This document shows, piece after piece, positions 10,518 to 21,778 of a DNA stretch of 64,000 nucleotides; position 1 is the first letter of the stretch; each line of letters begins with the position of its first letter. The notes beneath the pieces are model-generated. The model worked only from the letters and a program-made list of their open reading frames with translations, was not told the DNA's origin and made no database searches. This DNA is from Heterobasidion occidentale (taxonomy: Eukaryota; Basidiomycota; Agaricomycetes; Russulales; Bondarzewiaceae). The stretch spans positions 124,001 through 188,000 of the forward strand of contig JBCAQO010000015.1 in NCBI GenBank assembly GCA_039111635.1, given 5' to 3'. A program made the translations under genes and the position numbers.

Positions 10518-10524
10518 CTATTCT
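10515..10524 (-). promoter_or_regulatory. Gy-1 self-primer binding site
   Basis: AGAATAGACT on the minus strand, 2 nt inside the 5' LTR end. It is the exact complement of AGTCTATTCT at 10691-10700 (minus strand), which lies about 34 nt downstream of TATATAAGG, at the expected RNA start. This matches the Tf1/sushi mode, in which the RNA 5' end folds back as primer. Confidence 0.7.
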
Positions 10525-10526
10525 AG

Positions 10527-11115
10527 TGTTACGAACTGCTCGTTCAGTAACCCAAGAGTAACAGGTTCTTCCCTAGGTCGCACAGTGGACTGAGTGGTGG
10601 GCGAAGTCTTCGACTGTATCAGGCAATGATACAGGAGGGAATAATGATTGGCTCTAAGTTACACAGTGTGAGGACTGTGTAGAAACGAAGAGAATAGACT
10701 GAAGATCCTCAGCCTATTCTATGGGCCTTATATACTGTATGGGGTATAGGGTAAGAGTCCGTGTGCTTCTCCAGATTCCCATCCTAGGAGAGCTGTGGCC
10801 GCCGTCTTTCTCTCCGGCGCCTACTCTTGTACTTCTCTAGTCGCACTGATCCATCATGGTGCGACGAGGTGCTTACCCATAAGCCCTAAGCCCATGGCAT
10901 GTGAATGCCTCTCATATTACTGTGTGAACCCAGTGAGCCTCATGTCCCTCTCATATAGCCTCTACCGATGTCTTGAAGAACCATCGGTCTTGTCGGCTCC
11001 TAAGGACATGCCGAATACCTTGATGTATGCTCTGTAGTGGAGCCGCCTAGCATGTGATGCTTGATCCATCGGTTAGACACGGCCGTGAAGGGCCCCGATC
11101 GGTCAAGTCATAACA
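10527..11115 (-). repeat. Gy-1 5' LTR
   Basis: It has TGTTA/TAACA ends and carries TATATAAGG at 10726-10734 (minus) and the self-priming decamer at 10691-10700. It is the 'a' LTR variant (actgtatgggg, ctctccggc, cccataag), shared with the 5' LTR of Gy-2. The right flank CCCCC lies inside gypsy-2 coding sequence and does not match the left flank. Confidence 0.93.
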
Positions 11116-14100
11116 CCCCCTCAAGTTCTTCACTGAAGACAAGCGGGTTTTTGCAATTCGATGAATTGATCCAGGATCAAGGAGAAGTTGCACTGATCAT
11201 TTCTACCGATCATGATACCCCCAATTTCCTACTTATCAAAGCATTCTTAGATTTCCATTCTTTATTTCCCTCGTGTCGCAATCTCTGTCTCAAGTACATT
11301 ATGGCCTCCAATTTGGGGCTCGAAAATCATCTCAAAAACAACCTCGATTTTGATATGTTATTCTGCTTTTCCTCAGTTGCCCCAGATTCTTCTCATCCCA
11401 CTAATATTGCCAACCCGGTTGCCATCTTTGCCGCCAAGCGCAAGTACAAACCAGTCACACAGAAAACACAGCCAGTCTTGGCCAACCTTCCCGAAAAGTT
11501 CTGAATTGTTCAGAACATCATCAGTGACCCTCTCGCTACCCTTCTGACGCTGACACCGAACCCTCCATTATTCACACCAACTGGCAGGTACACCACCGAA
11601 CGACGCGACCTCATTGACAAAGTCCACTCGGATGACTTTCTTTGGCCAGCCGAACGTCAGCTCATGCACCATTTCATGTGCCTACAAGAGACGGGATTCA
11701 CCTAGGACAATTTGGAACGCGGATGTTTCCGCGAGGACTTCTTCCTGCCAGTCAATATGCCGGTCGTCGAACACAAGCCCTGGGTTCAACGCAACATCCT
11801 GATCCCGCCGGGCATCTACGACGAAGTCTGTTGACTCATCAAAACAAACACCGCTGCAGGAGTCTATGAGCCATTGAATTCCTCCTACCCATCATGCTGG
11901 TTTACGGTTGTCAAAAAGACGAATAGCACCTCCACTGGCACCAAACTCCGAATCGTTCACAGCCTCGAACCCCTGAACACTGTCACCATCCAGCATTCAG
12001 GTGTGCCCCCATATACCGATCAAATCGCTAAACAGTTTGTAGCTTGCAATTGTGGTGGCATTCTAGATCTCTATGTCGGCTATGACAAACGAGGGCTCGC
12101 CAAATCATCTCACGACTTCACCACGTTCTAGACCCCATTTAGTGCCCACCGACTTGTCATCTTGCCCATGAGATGGACAAATTTGGTACCCATCTTCCAC
12201 AACAACGTCACCCATATTCTCTAGCCAAATCCCCGATACTACTATTCTTTTCATCGACAATGTACCAATTCGGGGTCCCCCAACCTGATACAAACTTCCG
12301 AACGGCAGCTTTGAGATACATCCAGACAACCCCAGCGTACAACGGTTTGTATGGGAGCACTTTCAAGGCCTCAATCAGGTGGTTCAGCAGATAAAGTATA
12401 GCGGAGGGACATTTTTGGGACACAAGGCAACACCCTGCATGGCCAAAATCATTGTGGTTGGCCATCAATGCATGTATGAGGGAAGGTCACCAGATGAGTC
12501 AAGGGTAGAATCGATTATGAAATAGGGACCTTGCAGGCATCTCTCAGATGTTCGGGCATTTTTGGGGACGATTGGTGTCATTTGGATCTTCATTTGGAAT
12601 TTGCACACAGAGCACATGCACTGATGATGTTAACGCGCAAGGATTTTCCGTTTGTTTTTGGCCAAGACCAGATAGCGGCCCAGGACAACCTTCATTCAGT
12701 GCTTCTCAAATCACCAGCCCTTTGGCCGATCAACTATGGGTCGGCAGCCAACGTCATCCTCACCGTCGATACCTCACAAATCACGATGGGCTTCCACCTC
12801 TGTCAATGTGCGCTCAACAATCCCTGGGTTCGGTATTACGCTCAATTCGGCTCTATCACCCTAAACGACTGCAAATCACAACTCTCCCAGCCCAAGCTTG
12901 AGCTCTACAGTCTCTTTCGTGCCCTCCGATCACTCAAAATGTACCTCATTAGTGTTCGGAACCTGATAGTTGAAGTAGACGCACGCTACATTAAGGGCAT
13001 GCTCACTAACCCGGATCTCGAACCCAGCGCTAGCATCAATCAGTGGATCATCTCCATCCTCACATTCCATTTCACACTTGTCCACGTCCCCGGCACCTCT
13101 CACGGCCCCGATGGTCTCTCCCGAAGACCACCACAACCCTCTGATCAACCCAAACCCGAAGACAACTTTGATGACTGGATTGACAATCTCTATGGCTTCC
13201 TCCATCATATCAACAACATGTTCCCCACCTCCAACTCAACCTCGACAACCGCCATCTTCACCTCCTCACTTGTAGGCAACCACTCAACCGATACCGACTC
13301 CAATGATGAAGACCCAACCATCGACTATTCAGATATCCCAAGATCGCAGAAAGCCTTGGAAGCCAAAGAACACCTATGGTTGGTCCTGCAACTGGCACCG
13401 AACATTGGTTCGGCCCCCTTCTTTCTCCAACTCCAAATATGCCACCTTCCTGCAATATTGCACTGAGTTCTTCATTACAGCTGACAAGTCATGGAGAAAA
13501 GACTTGCACGGTTGACAAAAGATCATTGCAGCCCTCTCTAGTTGGATCACAATTCTCACTCAGCCTACAATGACATTGCTCACAAAGGTTTTTATGCCAC
13601 AACTGCCTTGGTTGCCGAATGCTTTTGGTGGCCGCATATGAGGCAAGATATTTCCTCATTTGTTCGGACCTGTCACCTTTGCCAGACTTGCCAGACTCAC
13701 AATGTCCTCATTCCCCCGACCGTCGCCACACCTGCACCACTCTTTGCAAAGATGTATATGGACACCATGCACATGCTGACCGCTGGTGGTTTCAAGTACC
13801 TCATTCAAGGTCACTGTTCGGTATCGCACTACCCCAAATTCCGAATGCTCCGACGTGAAACAAGCTCCGCACTCGCTGACTGGATTTTTGAGGATATCCT
13901 GTGCCGATGGGGAACACTGGTAGAGATCGTGTCCGACAACAGACCAGCATTTGTCAAGGCGCTCGACCAGCTAGCAAAGAAGTACCACATTTAGCACATC
14001 CACATTTTCGGGCTACAATTCATGTGCCAACAGCATCGCCAAACGACCTCACTTCAATGTTCGGCAGGCTCTGTTCAAGGCCATTGATGGAGATCAGGCC

Positions 14101-14870
14101 AAGTGGAATTGTGCCGCTCATTTTTATTCTGGACTGATCGCATTACTGTTCAGCGCCAAATAGGTTGTTCCCCATACTTTGCAGCTACTGGCACCCATCC
14201 CCTCCTCCCACTCAACATTGCCGAAGCCACCTATCTTCTACCACCGCCGACAGCGACTCTCAGCCCCACTAACCTCATTGCCCGACGCACCATTGCTTTG
14301 CAAAAATGCCAATCGGACCTCGCCCACCTTCACAGCTTAGTAGTCGGTGCCCATGTCCAGGCTGCCATCCGATTCGAACAATAGCACTCGGCCACCCTTT
14401 GTGACTTCAATTTCCACAGAGGTTCACTCGTCCTAATGCGCAACATGGCCATAGAAGGCACTTAATTGGCAGATGTGACCACGATACTTAGGACCATTGC
14501 TGGTGATTTCTAGGAACCAAGGGGGGGCGTATATTTTAGCCAAACTGGACGGATCGGTCTTCGATCAACCAGTGGCCGCATTCCGAGTTATTCCTTACTT
14601 TGCTCACAGATTGCTGAAGCTCGCCGACCTTGACAAACTCCTCGACATCTCTCAAGAATGCCTTCAGGCCATGGAAGACTCCAGACTGATGAACGACAAT
14701 ACCGACAGCAACAATGCCGATGAAGAGGATACCGACACCAGCTCCATCCGATCGGCAGAAGACGACAATGTGGCTTTGGCAACTTCCAACTAGATCCCAC
14801 CGTCCCACCCTTTGCTCTCTTCGGTTGGTGACTGGGGACAGTCACAATTTCAGTAGGGAGGAGGATGCAC
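11116..14870 (+). pseudogene. gypsy-2 pol remnant (protease-linker, RT, RNase H, integrase)
   Basis: This is a second, unrelated Ty3/gypsy family, broken by stops and frameshifts. Readable blocks: N-terminal/protease-like block to 11504; RT with VKKTNSTSTGTKLRIVHSLE (about 11910), GGILDLYVGYD (12055) and FIDN at about 12252 in place of the catalytic FIDD/YxDD; RT thumb and connection to 12630; RNase H with TVDTSQITMGFHLCQC, EVDARYIKGML and VPGTSHGPDGLSRR (12750-13130); an integrase zinc-binding block (AHKGFYATTALVAECFWWPH, RTCHLCQ) at 13560-13700; integrase core with MYMDTMHM and VSDNRPAF to 13990; and a C-terminal block to 14793. The left end is cut by Gy-1. It cannot encode active enzyme. 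Confidence 0.85.
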
Positions 14871-15273
14871 AGATATACCCATCCCTTATTCCGATTCATT
14901 CGTCACAGACATGGACTGACACCCAATGATTTCCACATCTCCTAGTACTTTTGCTGCTGACCGATCACCGACCGAATAGTCCTATTTTCCCCATCACTCC
15001 TTCAAGTACCAAGCCGCATTGAAGACTTCTTCCAATTTGCACAAAACCATAGGGTTTTATGCCTGTGATGACATACTGAGGCTTCCCCTAATATTCCAAT
15101 TTATTTTCTACATTTCTGCCAAATGCTTCGCTTACAAGTACATTCACACACAGTTATTTTGCCGACCAATTTCCCAAACGACACCTCTAGTGTTTGCTGA
15201 ACGTCTTATTCAGCTCAGGACAGTCCTTTCACTGTTATGTTACATTGTACTATACTACAGACACCTTGAAACT
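14825..15273 (+). repeat. gypsy-2 3' end: polypurine tract and possible LTR piece
   Basis: Downstream of the pol remnant is 'atttcagtagggaggagg', a purine-rich tract. A near-identical block (tgaggacag..gatttcagtagggaggag) recurs at 17480-17510. The sequence that follows (to about 15270) is pyrimidine-rich, without a long frame, and may be LTR. I could not define LTR ends. Confidence 0.4.
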
Positions 15274-17096
15274 GTTCTACTCATCGGGTACGAAGTTGCC
15301 TAACACAGACATGTCCGAGTCCTTGGCATCCGACGAGTCTTCCACTAGTACCACATCCGAAACCACCGATCCACCCACACGCGCCTCAAGAACCTCCAAC
15401 TCACCCTGCCACATCGTGATCGAACGCGCTAGCGAGGCATGCATACCTTCGGCCATAGTAATGCAGTACCAAAGCTCCGATGTGATGCCTTGCGTGACGA
15501 CAGGAGAAAGGCGAGATGAGTCGGACAGGGCGAGACAGCTAAGGAGCAGGAGTGGGAAGGGGCTAGGATGGTGCGAGTGGTGGTTGGAAGACGCTGGACC
15601 GGCTTCTGAGACCAAACAGCTAGACAACACAATGAGCTCACATTTTAGCAATGACTGATCAATTACTCACCTTTGGTACGCGCGATACTCTCGCCGACAG
15701 ATCGTTTGGGGATGAGTACCTCAACCTTACACTTCTTAGTCGGGCACAATGGTTCCTGATCCCCTAACTTTTTGGCCACCTTTGCTTTCAACTTCCCCTT
15801 CCCCTTCGACTTTCCATTCTCCTTCGGCATCCATCTGGGCTGGAAGCTGCAGCCTTTCTGCTCCCTGGAGCACTTTGTACACAAAACCTGTCCGGGCCTT
15901 GTGTAGCACCGAAAGGCCACGGTGGCAAACTCAGTCGCACACCGTTAGCAGGCGTATTCGGCCTAGAAGAAGAAGGATCAGCAAGCAACAAGAGGCGGCA
16001 AAAGGGAGGGGACTTATGAGTACATCACCAGGCATCAAGCCCAGGGGATCCTGCATCATCTTCCTGGCACTGTTCCTCTCCATGGGCAGCCGAACAGTCG
16101 ACATGCGACCAATTCCAGGACTGAGGAGGACAATCACCTGGCCTTGAGATGGAGTTCGCTGGCGAGTGAGCTCGACAACGACAGCGGCAGTGTGCTTCCC
16201 TTTCAAGTTGGTCGGTGCGATTGGAGTGGTTGGGTCCACACTCATTTGATCCATAGCTGCGGTTGTTGAGACCAGGTTGGTGTTGGCGGAGGGCGCAGGA
16301 CAAGAGGAGGAGGGCGCAGAACAAGAGGAGGAGGGCGCAGAATAAGAGGAGGAGGGCGCAGGACAAGAGGAAGAGGGAGCAGGATCAGGGGAGGGAAAAG
16401 GAAGGAAAAGAGGGGGAGGGACCACGAGTTCGGCTTCCAGCTCGGCCAGCTAATGCTCACCTTCTTCAGGATCAAATGACCCATTGAACATGGTGCCTAC
16501 CACAGCGTCCCGGCGCTGCTGACAATCTTCTGCGGCCACCTGCAACGCAGCAGCAGCAGCCTGCACCGCCTTCACTCGCTCAGCCTCGCGTTTGGTGGCA
16601 GCTACCCTTTCAGTCTTCTCAGCCAGAGCCTGTTCTTTGGCTTCTTTCTGCCGCTTCGTGGCAAAGCGCGCCGCCCACTGCAGCAGGACGTGTGTACCCC
16701 ACACCAGCCAGTTGTTGGTGGCCATTTGGTCGAGGCCGCGCTCAGCTTCAGTGATGAGATCGGCAAGTTTGGGAATGTCCTCACCATGCGCTGATTGATC
16801 AAGAAGAGCCTGAGAAGGGAGTTAGCAGCCAGTAAGAGCAGGAGGGAGGGCCGACTTATCAGGCATCTGGCAAAACCTTGACCCCAGAGCTCATAATTCT
16901 CATACTTGGCAGCTCCATCCGGGAGGGAGAGCATGTATTTGGCAAGTTTTGCCTTGAGAATGGGGAGGATGGATGACATAGGGATGGAGTGAAGCAGTAG
17001 GAGGACGGTGACAAGGGACTTAGTCGCTGGAGGATCAATGATCAACAGCACTCCCCTAACCAGGCCTCGGGCCACTGCGCTTAGCAGAGGCCACAA
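15274..17096 (-). pseudogene. Multi-exon Cys-rich gene (or remnant), antisense to gypsy-2
   Basis: Exon-like frames separated by short GT-AG introns read on the minus strand. One block ends YELWGQGFARC near 16875. A second (about 16806-16466) contains DQMATNNWLVWGTHVLLQWA and a long K/E/A/Q-rich coiled-coil-like stretch, with GTGAGC at its end. A third follows an acceptor at about 16262. A fourth (about 15945-15672) has VAFRCYTRPGQVLCTKC followed by REQKGCSFQP, a Cys-rich, zinc-binding-like patch, then a Lys-rich tail and GTGAGTAATT. A fifth (about 15620-15274) ends LGNFVPDE and a stop. The first donor sites look mutated. The function is unknown. It sits between two gypsy-2 3'-end sequences, so it may be element cargo. 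Exon edges are inferred. Confidence 0.45.
16297..16385. repeat. 21-bp minisatellite, about 4 units
   Basis: Tandem units of the form gagggcgcaggacaagaggag, with small variants. On the minus strand they read as repeats of about seven codons (SSCPAPS-like), or as a pyrimidine-rich tract inside a possible intron of the antisense gene, because a GTGAGC donor lies upstream and a CAACCGCAG acceptor downstream. Confidence 0.8.
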
Positions 17097-17465
17097 TGGG
17101 CACCACTGCTCTTTGCCAATACGACTCTCACACCAGCGCCTAGCTGGGGTGCTCTAGGGCTCAGTGACTTCATCACCTAATCAGTTCCCACTCATGTTTT
17201 CCACGCCACAGGACTTTGCCGACACCGCTTCGGGCTTTCTTGTACACCGACCCGGTCCTTCCACGCCACTGCTCTTTGCTGAACCTCTTCTCATGCAATG
17301 CACTACGCCACCCTATCTTCCCATGCCATAGCTCATTGCCAATTCATTACCTTTTGCCGCATCACTCCCATACCTCAGCCACCTTCTCACATAATCAGTT
17401 CCCACCCAAGCTTTTCCACACCTCCGCTCCATTTTCCACGCCACTTTTTTCCACTCCAACTCATA
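17097..17465. other. Pyrimidine-rich spacer, no gene seen
   Basis: C/T-rich sequence with several dispersed copies of 'ttccacgccac' (17200, 17258, 17440). No domain or RNA gene is recognised. Confidence 0.4.
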
Positions 17466-18500
17466 GCCACCAACCACTGACTGAGGACAGGCAGGATTTC
17501 AGTAGGGAGGAGATGATGAGCATGCACCTGCGCTAGGGTCCGAGGGAGGCATTCGGAAAGCTTTGTGGAGATACCGAACAGAACTAGATGAGTACTGAAG
17601 ACACTGACTCGCATCGAACACGGTCGGTCCCTACCCGACCGACCACAAGCCACCGAAGGACATTCGGCAGCACTTGGGTCAGTTTGCCCACACTTCATGT
17701 ACTTACCATGACTGCACTGGAGTGTTACAATAGGTGTTTACGAGATCAGAGCCAGTAGTCCATTTCGGCCGATGTGCTCCGTGAGTCGGTCAGTTCTTAT
17801 CGCTTATCTTCCCAACTTCTGCATGGTCGGTCAAACATAATCTTGCACCATTACTTGGCCACCCTGGTCGTATGTTACTTCTTCTTTATTCTCATTGGTT
17901 CTCCAACGCCTGTTCCTGCTACCTATGCTCAGACAACAGATACCAAATGGTCAGGATTTTGCCATTGCTGATTAACTTTTACCTTATCACCTTCAGAACC
18001 CATATGGACATCTCACCTACCTTCTTATCTTCTCTGTTCGCTAAAGGGCTTGGCGCCCGTTCAACATTTACTCTCATTTCGTGTTCGATATTTTACTTAG
18101 GGGCTTCATTTGCTATAAAAACCTACATACAACTCTGGAATAAACCAGCTTTCGCACCCCACAGTTCAGAGCTCATTCGCACTCGTCTCAAACATTGAAA
18201 TTGTCTTTGCCGACTTTCGCAAACTCATCCTCCTCGTCGTTTGGCCTCGTTCACGTTCGTACTTGTCTCCTCGCTCGTACCCTCGTCTATCTTCGTATAT
18301 TATCAGAGTCCTATGTGACTCTTGAAGCACATAGTTGTCAATTGCGACACTACCCTCTTGTTACTGATTGACTCCCCGACCCGACTCAACCAACTGAATG
18401 TTTAGTCAGTGTTCAGTGTAGTCCCAAAACCATTTGGGCACTTCAATCTCACCCTTCTTATTACTCTTCAGTGCGCCCTTGCTTTCTCAAGTCCTAACTA
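17466..18500 (+). repeat. Second gypsy-2 3' end with probable LTR
   Basis: The block around 17480-17510 repeats the polypurine context found at 14840-14870. Downstream is promoter-like sequence: TATAAAA at 18114-18120, then a C/T-rich stretch resembling a basidiomycete LTR U3-R-U5. The right end is not defined, and no matching 5' LTR is in the window. Confidence 0.4.
18114..18120 (+). promoter_or_regulatory. TATA box in probable gypsy-2 LTR
   Basis: TATAAAA followed about 30 nt later by a pyrimidine/CA-rich start region. It is supported only by sequence and position in the probable LTR. Confidence 0.4.
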
Positions 18501-19446
18501 ATGATTCCTTATGTGTCAGATACTAGCTCCAGCACCCCCTGCATTAGAGGTTGTTTTGGTGTTGTGCTCAGCACTTAGAGCCACCTCTAGTATATCAGCG
18601 TCTAAATATTGTTACACATGGGTGAGTTGTATGAAGCACTCACCATGTCCCAAACAACCAGTGGACATGGAGGGTGGTGACATTCATAAAGAGGAAGCCT
18701 TGAAGTATTTGGGGCAGTAATAATGTCGAGATTTTGCTATAGTTGCCACATTGCTTTGATTCTTCATGTTTTGTTGTGCACATTGAATAGACATTGCTCT
18801 TACAGTAGACAGTAAAGTTCAGACATTCCAGAGAAAAAAGTATTGTCATTGCAACACCGAGCCACTTCAATGGATAGGACAAGACTGTGCACGTTCTATA
18901 GAAGACAGAGCGATCACATTTTATAGATGATGTTGGTAAAAGGAGTACTGCATGCATGTGTCAACATTTGGCTCAAGCACAACGTAGCAACCAGGGGATT
19001 CTCTGGTTTGCACACTTCCACAACACAAATTCTGGCATCTTATGCATGTACCTTCTAATATTTCCGGCAGTTAACCAGTGCACGGCACACTCAAACAGGC
19101 CCTATTCACCACAGACTAGCACCTGATGCCACTTGCATGTACCCTAACTGCAGGGATGCATATTGACGAGCATCAAGACATCCAAGCCATGCATTTTGAA
19201 GAAATACCTTTGCAGTATCAATACTGGTAGCCACAGCTGCACATGGCACTCGACGGAAGCCCTAGTTGTTTCATCAAAGAAAGCAAGAGCACAAGTAAAA
19301 GCAAAGCCTCACAATGGCAGAGCTATTCTTCTATGACAAGGAACACAGTGTACCATGCTTGAGGATGGTCTATCATGTTTTGTCATGCCCCATGCGCATG
19401 ACATTGTACACTTAATTTGTGCCCTAATTCCTACAGTAAGCGATAG
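18501..19446. other. Unassigned sequence
   Basis: A 69-codon frame lies at 18511-18720, with nothing recognisable. The sequence is AT-rich and looks like decayed transposon or intergenic DNA. No RNA gene is seen. Confidence 0.3.
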
Positions 19447-20529
19447 TATTAGGACTGTGTTCTAACACATGCTTCGCACGTGAGTTGATGGGTCGGTCAA
19501 GTGTTTTGGACGTGATTCAAACTTGGACTATTCTCAATCATCTAGAAAACCACCCCCTTGTATTAGCTCTGGATTATATCTAATAGTATCTAGAAGTGTC
19601 TAGAAGTGTTAATAGCATCTAAAAGTGTCTATTTTCCTAATTGGGAGCAACCCATTGTAAGCATTGGATGGAATTTCCAAATCAGGAAGTATCTCTTTTA
19701 GTGGCTCAAAAGACAGTTTCTAATTTCATGTTATTAGCACTAATTTTGTACTAAGAAGCCTTTAATTAGCAGCAGGAAATAGCAGGCACTACTGATCTAT
19801 CAGCGAGAAGGTACTGATGTGGCACATGCTACGCTGCTTTAGCACCTAGCACCATCACCTTATAGCTCTTTCACTGACTTTCCAGCTGCCTTTGCAGTTT
19901 CCAAATTACATTGTGTGCCTTCTGTATGGCCTCGTTCTAGTTCTGCTCAAGTGTGTGTGTATCTGTCCAGCTCGATGTTTCATGCATGGAGCACCTTATC
20001 ATCCTGCTCAAGCTTGCCATCTAGCGAGACAGACATGCTGTGCCTTACCCAACTTTATTTCAGTAGCTCCACCTGCTACATGAGGTTGTTCAACTGCTTT
20101 TGCAGTAGGTCATTCCTGCACATGTGTTTGCACTGTCTCCTGCACATTCATAGAGGCAGCCTGACAGCTGCATAGCAACTCTGCAAGCTGATGCAGCAGA
20201 TACAAACTGTGCAGCACAAATTTGATTTTTACCCTATATAAAGTGTATTCCTTATTTTCCATTGGTTTATTGTTTTTTTAGCTGATGCTTAATTTGAAAC
20301 ATGAAAGACCTTGATTTTTTGGGTATTTATAGACCTGTTTATTTATAAGATAGAGGAAAGATAAGTGCTGAATAACATCAAAAATGTTGACATTGTTTAT
20401 ATTAGATCTACTTATTGAGATTACCAAGGTAATATGTTAGACTCTGTGGCTTAGTGGCTTAGAGCATTTGGTGAGATGAGCTTCTAAGAAGCTCAGCTTG
20501 TTCACCTATAATACACTTGATCTCTGCAC
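19447..20529 (+). repeat. LTR-X copy 2, split by M1 and truncated
   Basis: 19447-19538 aligns with the first 90 bp or so of LTR-X (TATTAGGACTGTGTTCTAAC versus TGTTAGGGCCACATCCTAAC at 46875). 20474-20529 aligns with the later 'gagcttctaagaagctcagc...ctctgcact' part. The middle is replaced by M1. LTR-X copy 1 abuts it at 20530, apparently inserted into it. Confidence 0.65.
19539..20473 (+). mobile_element. M1: TIR element with tRNA-like box, right end missing
   Basis: The left TIR is CATCTAGAAAACCACCCCC. The body is nearly identical to M3 (47345-48605), but it stops inside the tRNA-like segment just after box A (TGGCTTAGTGG, 20447-20457). It is non-autonomous, with no transposase frame. Confidence 0.75.
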
Positions 20530-20718
20530 TGTTAGGTCGGAGACCTATCACGTGCACCGATGCACGAAGGGGTCCCTAGGCTAAACCTCCACCGGTTCGT
20601 ACAGTTGTAGATTCCAATGGATGAAGACGATGGATCGTCTTTGGGCTCTTTCGAGGAACTCGGGATCGCTGTCGGCTTTGTTCTCGAAGAGATTGAGAAG
20701 GTGATCTTCGAGGTCTTC
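20530..20718 (-). repeat. LTR-X copy 1, right part, inverted
   Basis: Read on the minus strand it ends GGTCTCCGACCTAACA like the LTR-X at 48642, and it continues the reading frame broken at 389. The TCTTC at 20714-20718 is the complement of the GAAGA at 385-389. It was therefore once contiguous with 1-389 and was flipped with the 11116-20718 block. Confidence 0.8.
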
Positions 20719-21307
20719 TGTTATGACTTGACTGATCGGGGCCCTTCACGGCCGTGTCTAACCGATGGATCAAGCATCACATGCTAGGCGGCTCCACTAC
20801 AGAGCATACATCAAGGTATTCGGCATGTCCTTAGGAGCCGACAAGACCGATGGTTCTTCAAGACATCGGTAGAGGCTATATGAGAGGGACATGAGGCTCA
20901 CTGGGTTCACACAGTAATATGAGAGGCATTCACATGCCATGGGCTTAGGGCTTATGGGTAAGCACCTCGTCGCACCATGATGGATCAGTGCGACTAGAGA
21001 AGTACAAGAGTAGGCGCCGGAGAGAAAGACGGCGGCCACAGCTCTCCTAGGATGGGAATCTGGAGAAGCACACGGACTCTTACCCTATACCCCATACAGT
21101 ATATAAGGCCCATAGAATAGGCTGAGGATCTTCAGTCTATTCTCTTCGTTTCTACACAGTCCTCACACTGTGTAACTTAGAGCCAATCATTATTCCCTCC
21201 TGTATCATTGCCTGATACAGTCGAAGACTTCGCCCACCACTCAGTCCACTGTGCGACCTAGGGAAGAACCTGTTACTCTTGGGTTACTGAACGAGCAGTT
21301 CGTAACA
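20719..21307 (+). repeat. Gy-2 5' LTR
   Basis: It starts TGTTATGACTTG and ends CAGTTCGTAACA. Variant 'a'. TATA, the probable RNA start and one U5 hairpin lie within it. Confidence 0.95.
21100..21143 (+). promoter_or_regulatory. Gy-2 LTR core promoter and self-priming RNA 5' end
   Basis: TATATAAGG lies at 21100-21108. AGTCTATTCT at 21134-21143 is about 34 nt downstream and is the presumed start of R. The same decamer forms one arm of a hairpin (AGAATAGGCTGA...TCAGTCTATTCT, 11 of 12 pairs) and is complementary to the primer site at 21310-21319. The start site is inferred, not mapped. Confidence 0.65.
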
Positions 21308-21309
21308 CT

Positions 21310-21319
21310 AGAATAGACT
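21310..21319 (+). promoter_or_regulatory. Gy-2 self-primer binding site
   Basis: AGAATAGACT, 2 nt after the LTR. It is the exact complement of the decamer at 21134-21143. No TGG-type tRNA primer site is present at the LTR edge. Confidence 0.7.
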
Positions 21320-21772
21320 CGCTTTTGCCCCTACCTTGCACCACACTCTGCTTGCTGCCACACTCTTTCTCACAACCCTCATCGGTGGCATAGACACCCA
21401 CCGAAGAGAGTTACTTCACACACCCTGGAGCAAGACCTAGGCTTAGGATTTCCACCAGGCACTAGACGAACCCATAACCAACTTCGACAGAACGATCGCC
21501 CTATCCATCAAAGAGAAAACCGCTGGTATTACTCCGACACCAATCGGCCAGCACCCCCAAACTTTGATAACTGCTCGTACCGAGAAGGACGATACTTCTT
21601 CACAAGAGAAGACGGAACAGAAGCTGAGTGGGCTTGGGACGAAATAGCAGAAGACTGGGTAGAACCACCCCAGTACAGGAACCCCGAACCGGAAATCCCG
21701 GACACATCAGAGGAAGAAGAAGGAACATCCGAGTCCGAATCCTCGGATATTCAAACACCGATCAACACCTGA
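21317..21772 (+). other. Gy-2 AUG-less leader ORF in frame with gag
   Basis: The frame is open from the TAG in the primer site to TGA at 21770-21772, with no ATG. The gag ATG follows at 21779 in the same frame. Its acidic, aromatic C-terminal half resembles a gag N-terminal extension. The stop is also present in Gy-1 and Gy-4 but is CGA in Gy-3. Confidence 0.55.
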
Positions 21773-21778
21773 AACATT

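Larger units (their letters stand above)
390..11115 (-). mobile_element. Gy-1: chromodomain Ty3/gypsy retrotransposon, near complete
   Basis: It is flanked by 590- and 589-bp LTRs with TGTTA...TAACA ends. Order in element orientation (right to left here): 5' LTR, primer site, leader ORF, gag, pol, ORF3, hairpin array, polypurine tract, 3' LTR. The flanks do not match: GAAGA on the left and CCCCC on the right. The left GAAGA pairs instead with TCTTC at the left of Gy-2, which points to an inversion between the two copies. The only clear coding lesion is a net 1-nt insertion near 6536 at the RNase H/integrase boundary. Its 5' and 3' LTRs differ at nine positions, all shared with Gy-2. Confidence 0.95.

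Noticed and set aside
11061..11504. 147-codon ORF starting inside the Gy-1 LTR as an authentic gene
   Set aside because: It is a fusion of LTR sequence and gypsy-2 coding sequence created at the insertion junction.
18511..18720. 69-codon ORF as a gene
   Set aside because: No domain, no conserved copy in the window and no promoter context. It is within chance for AT-rich sequence.
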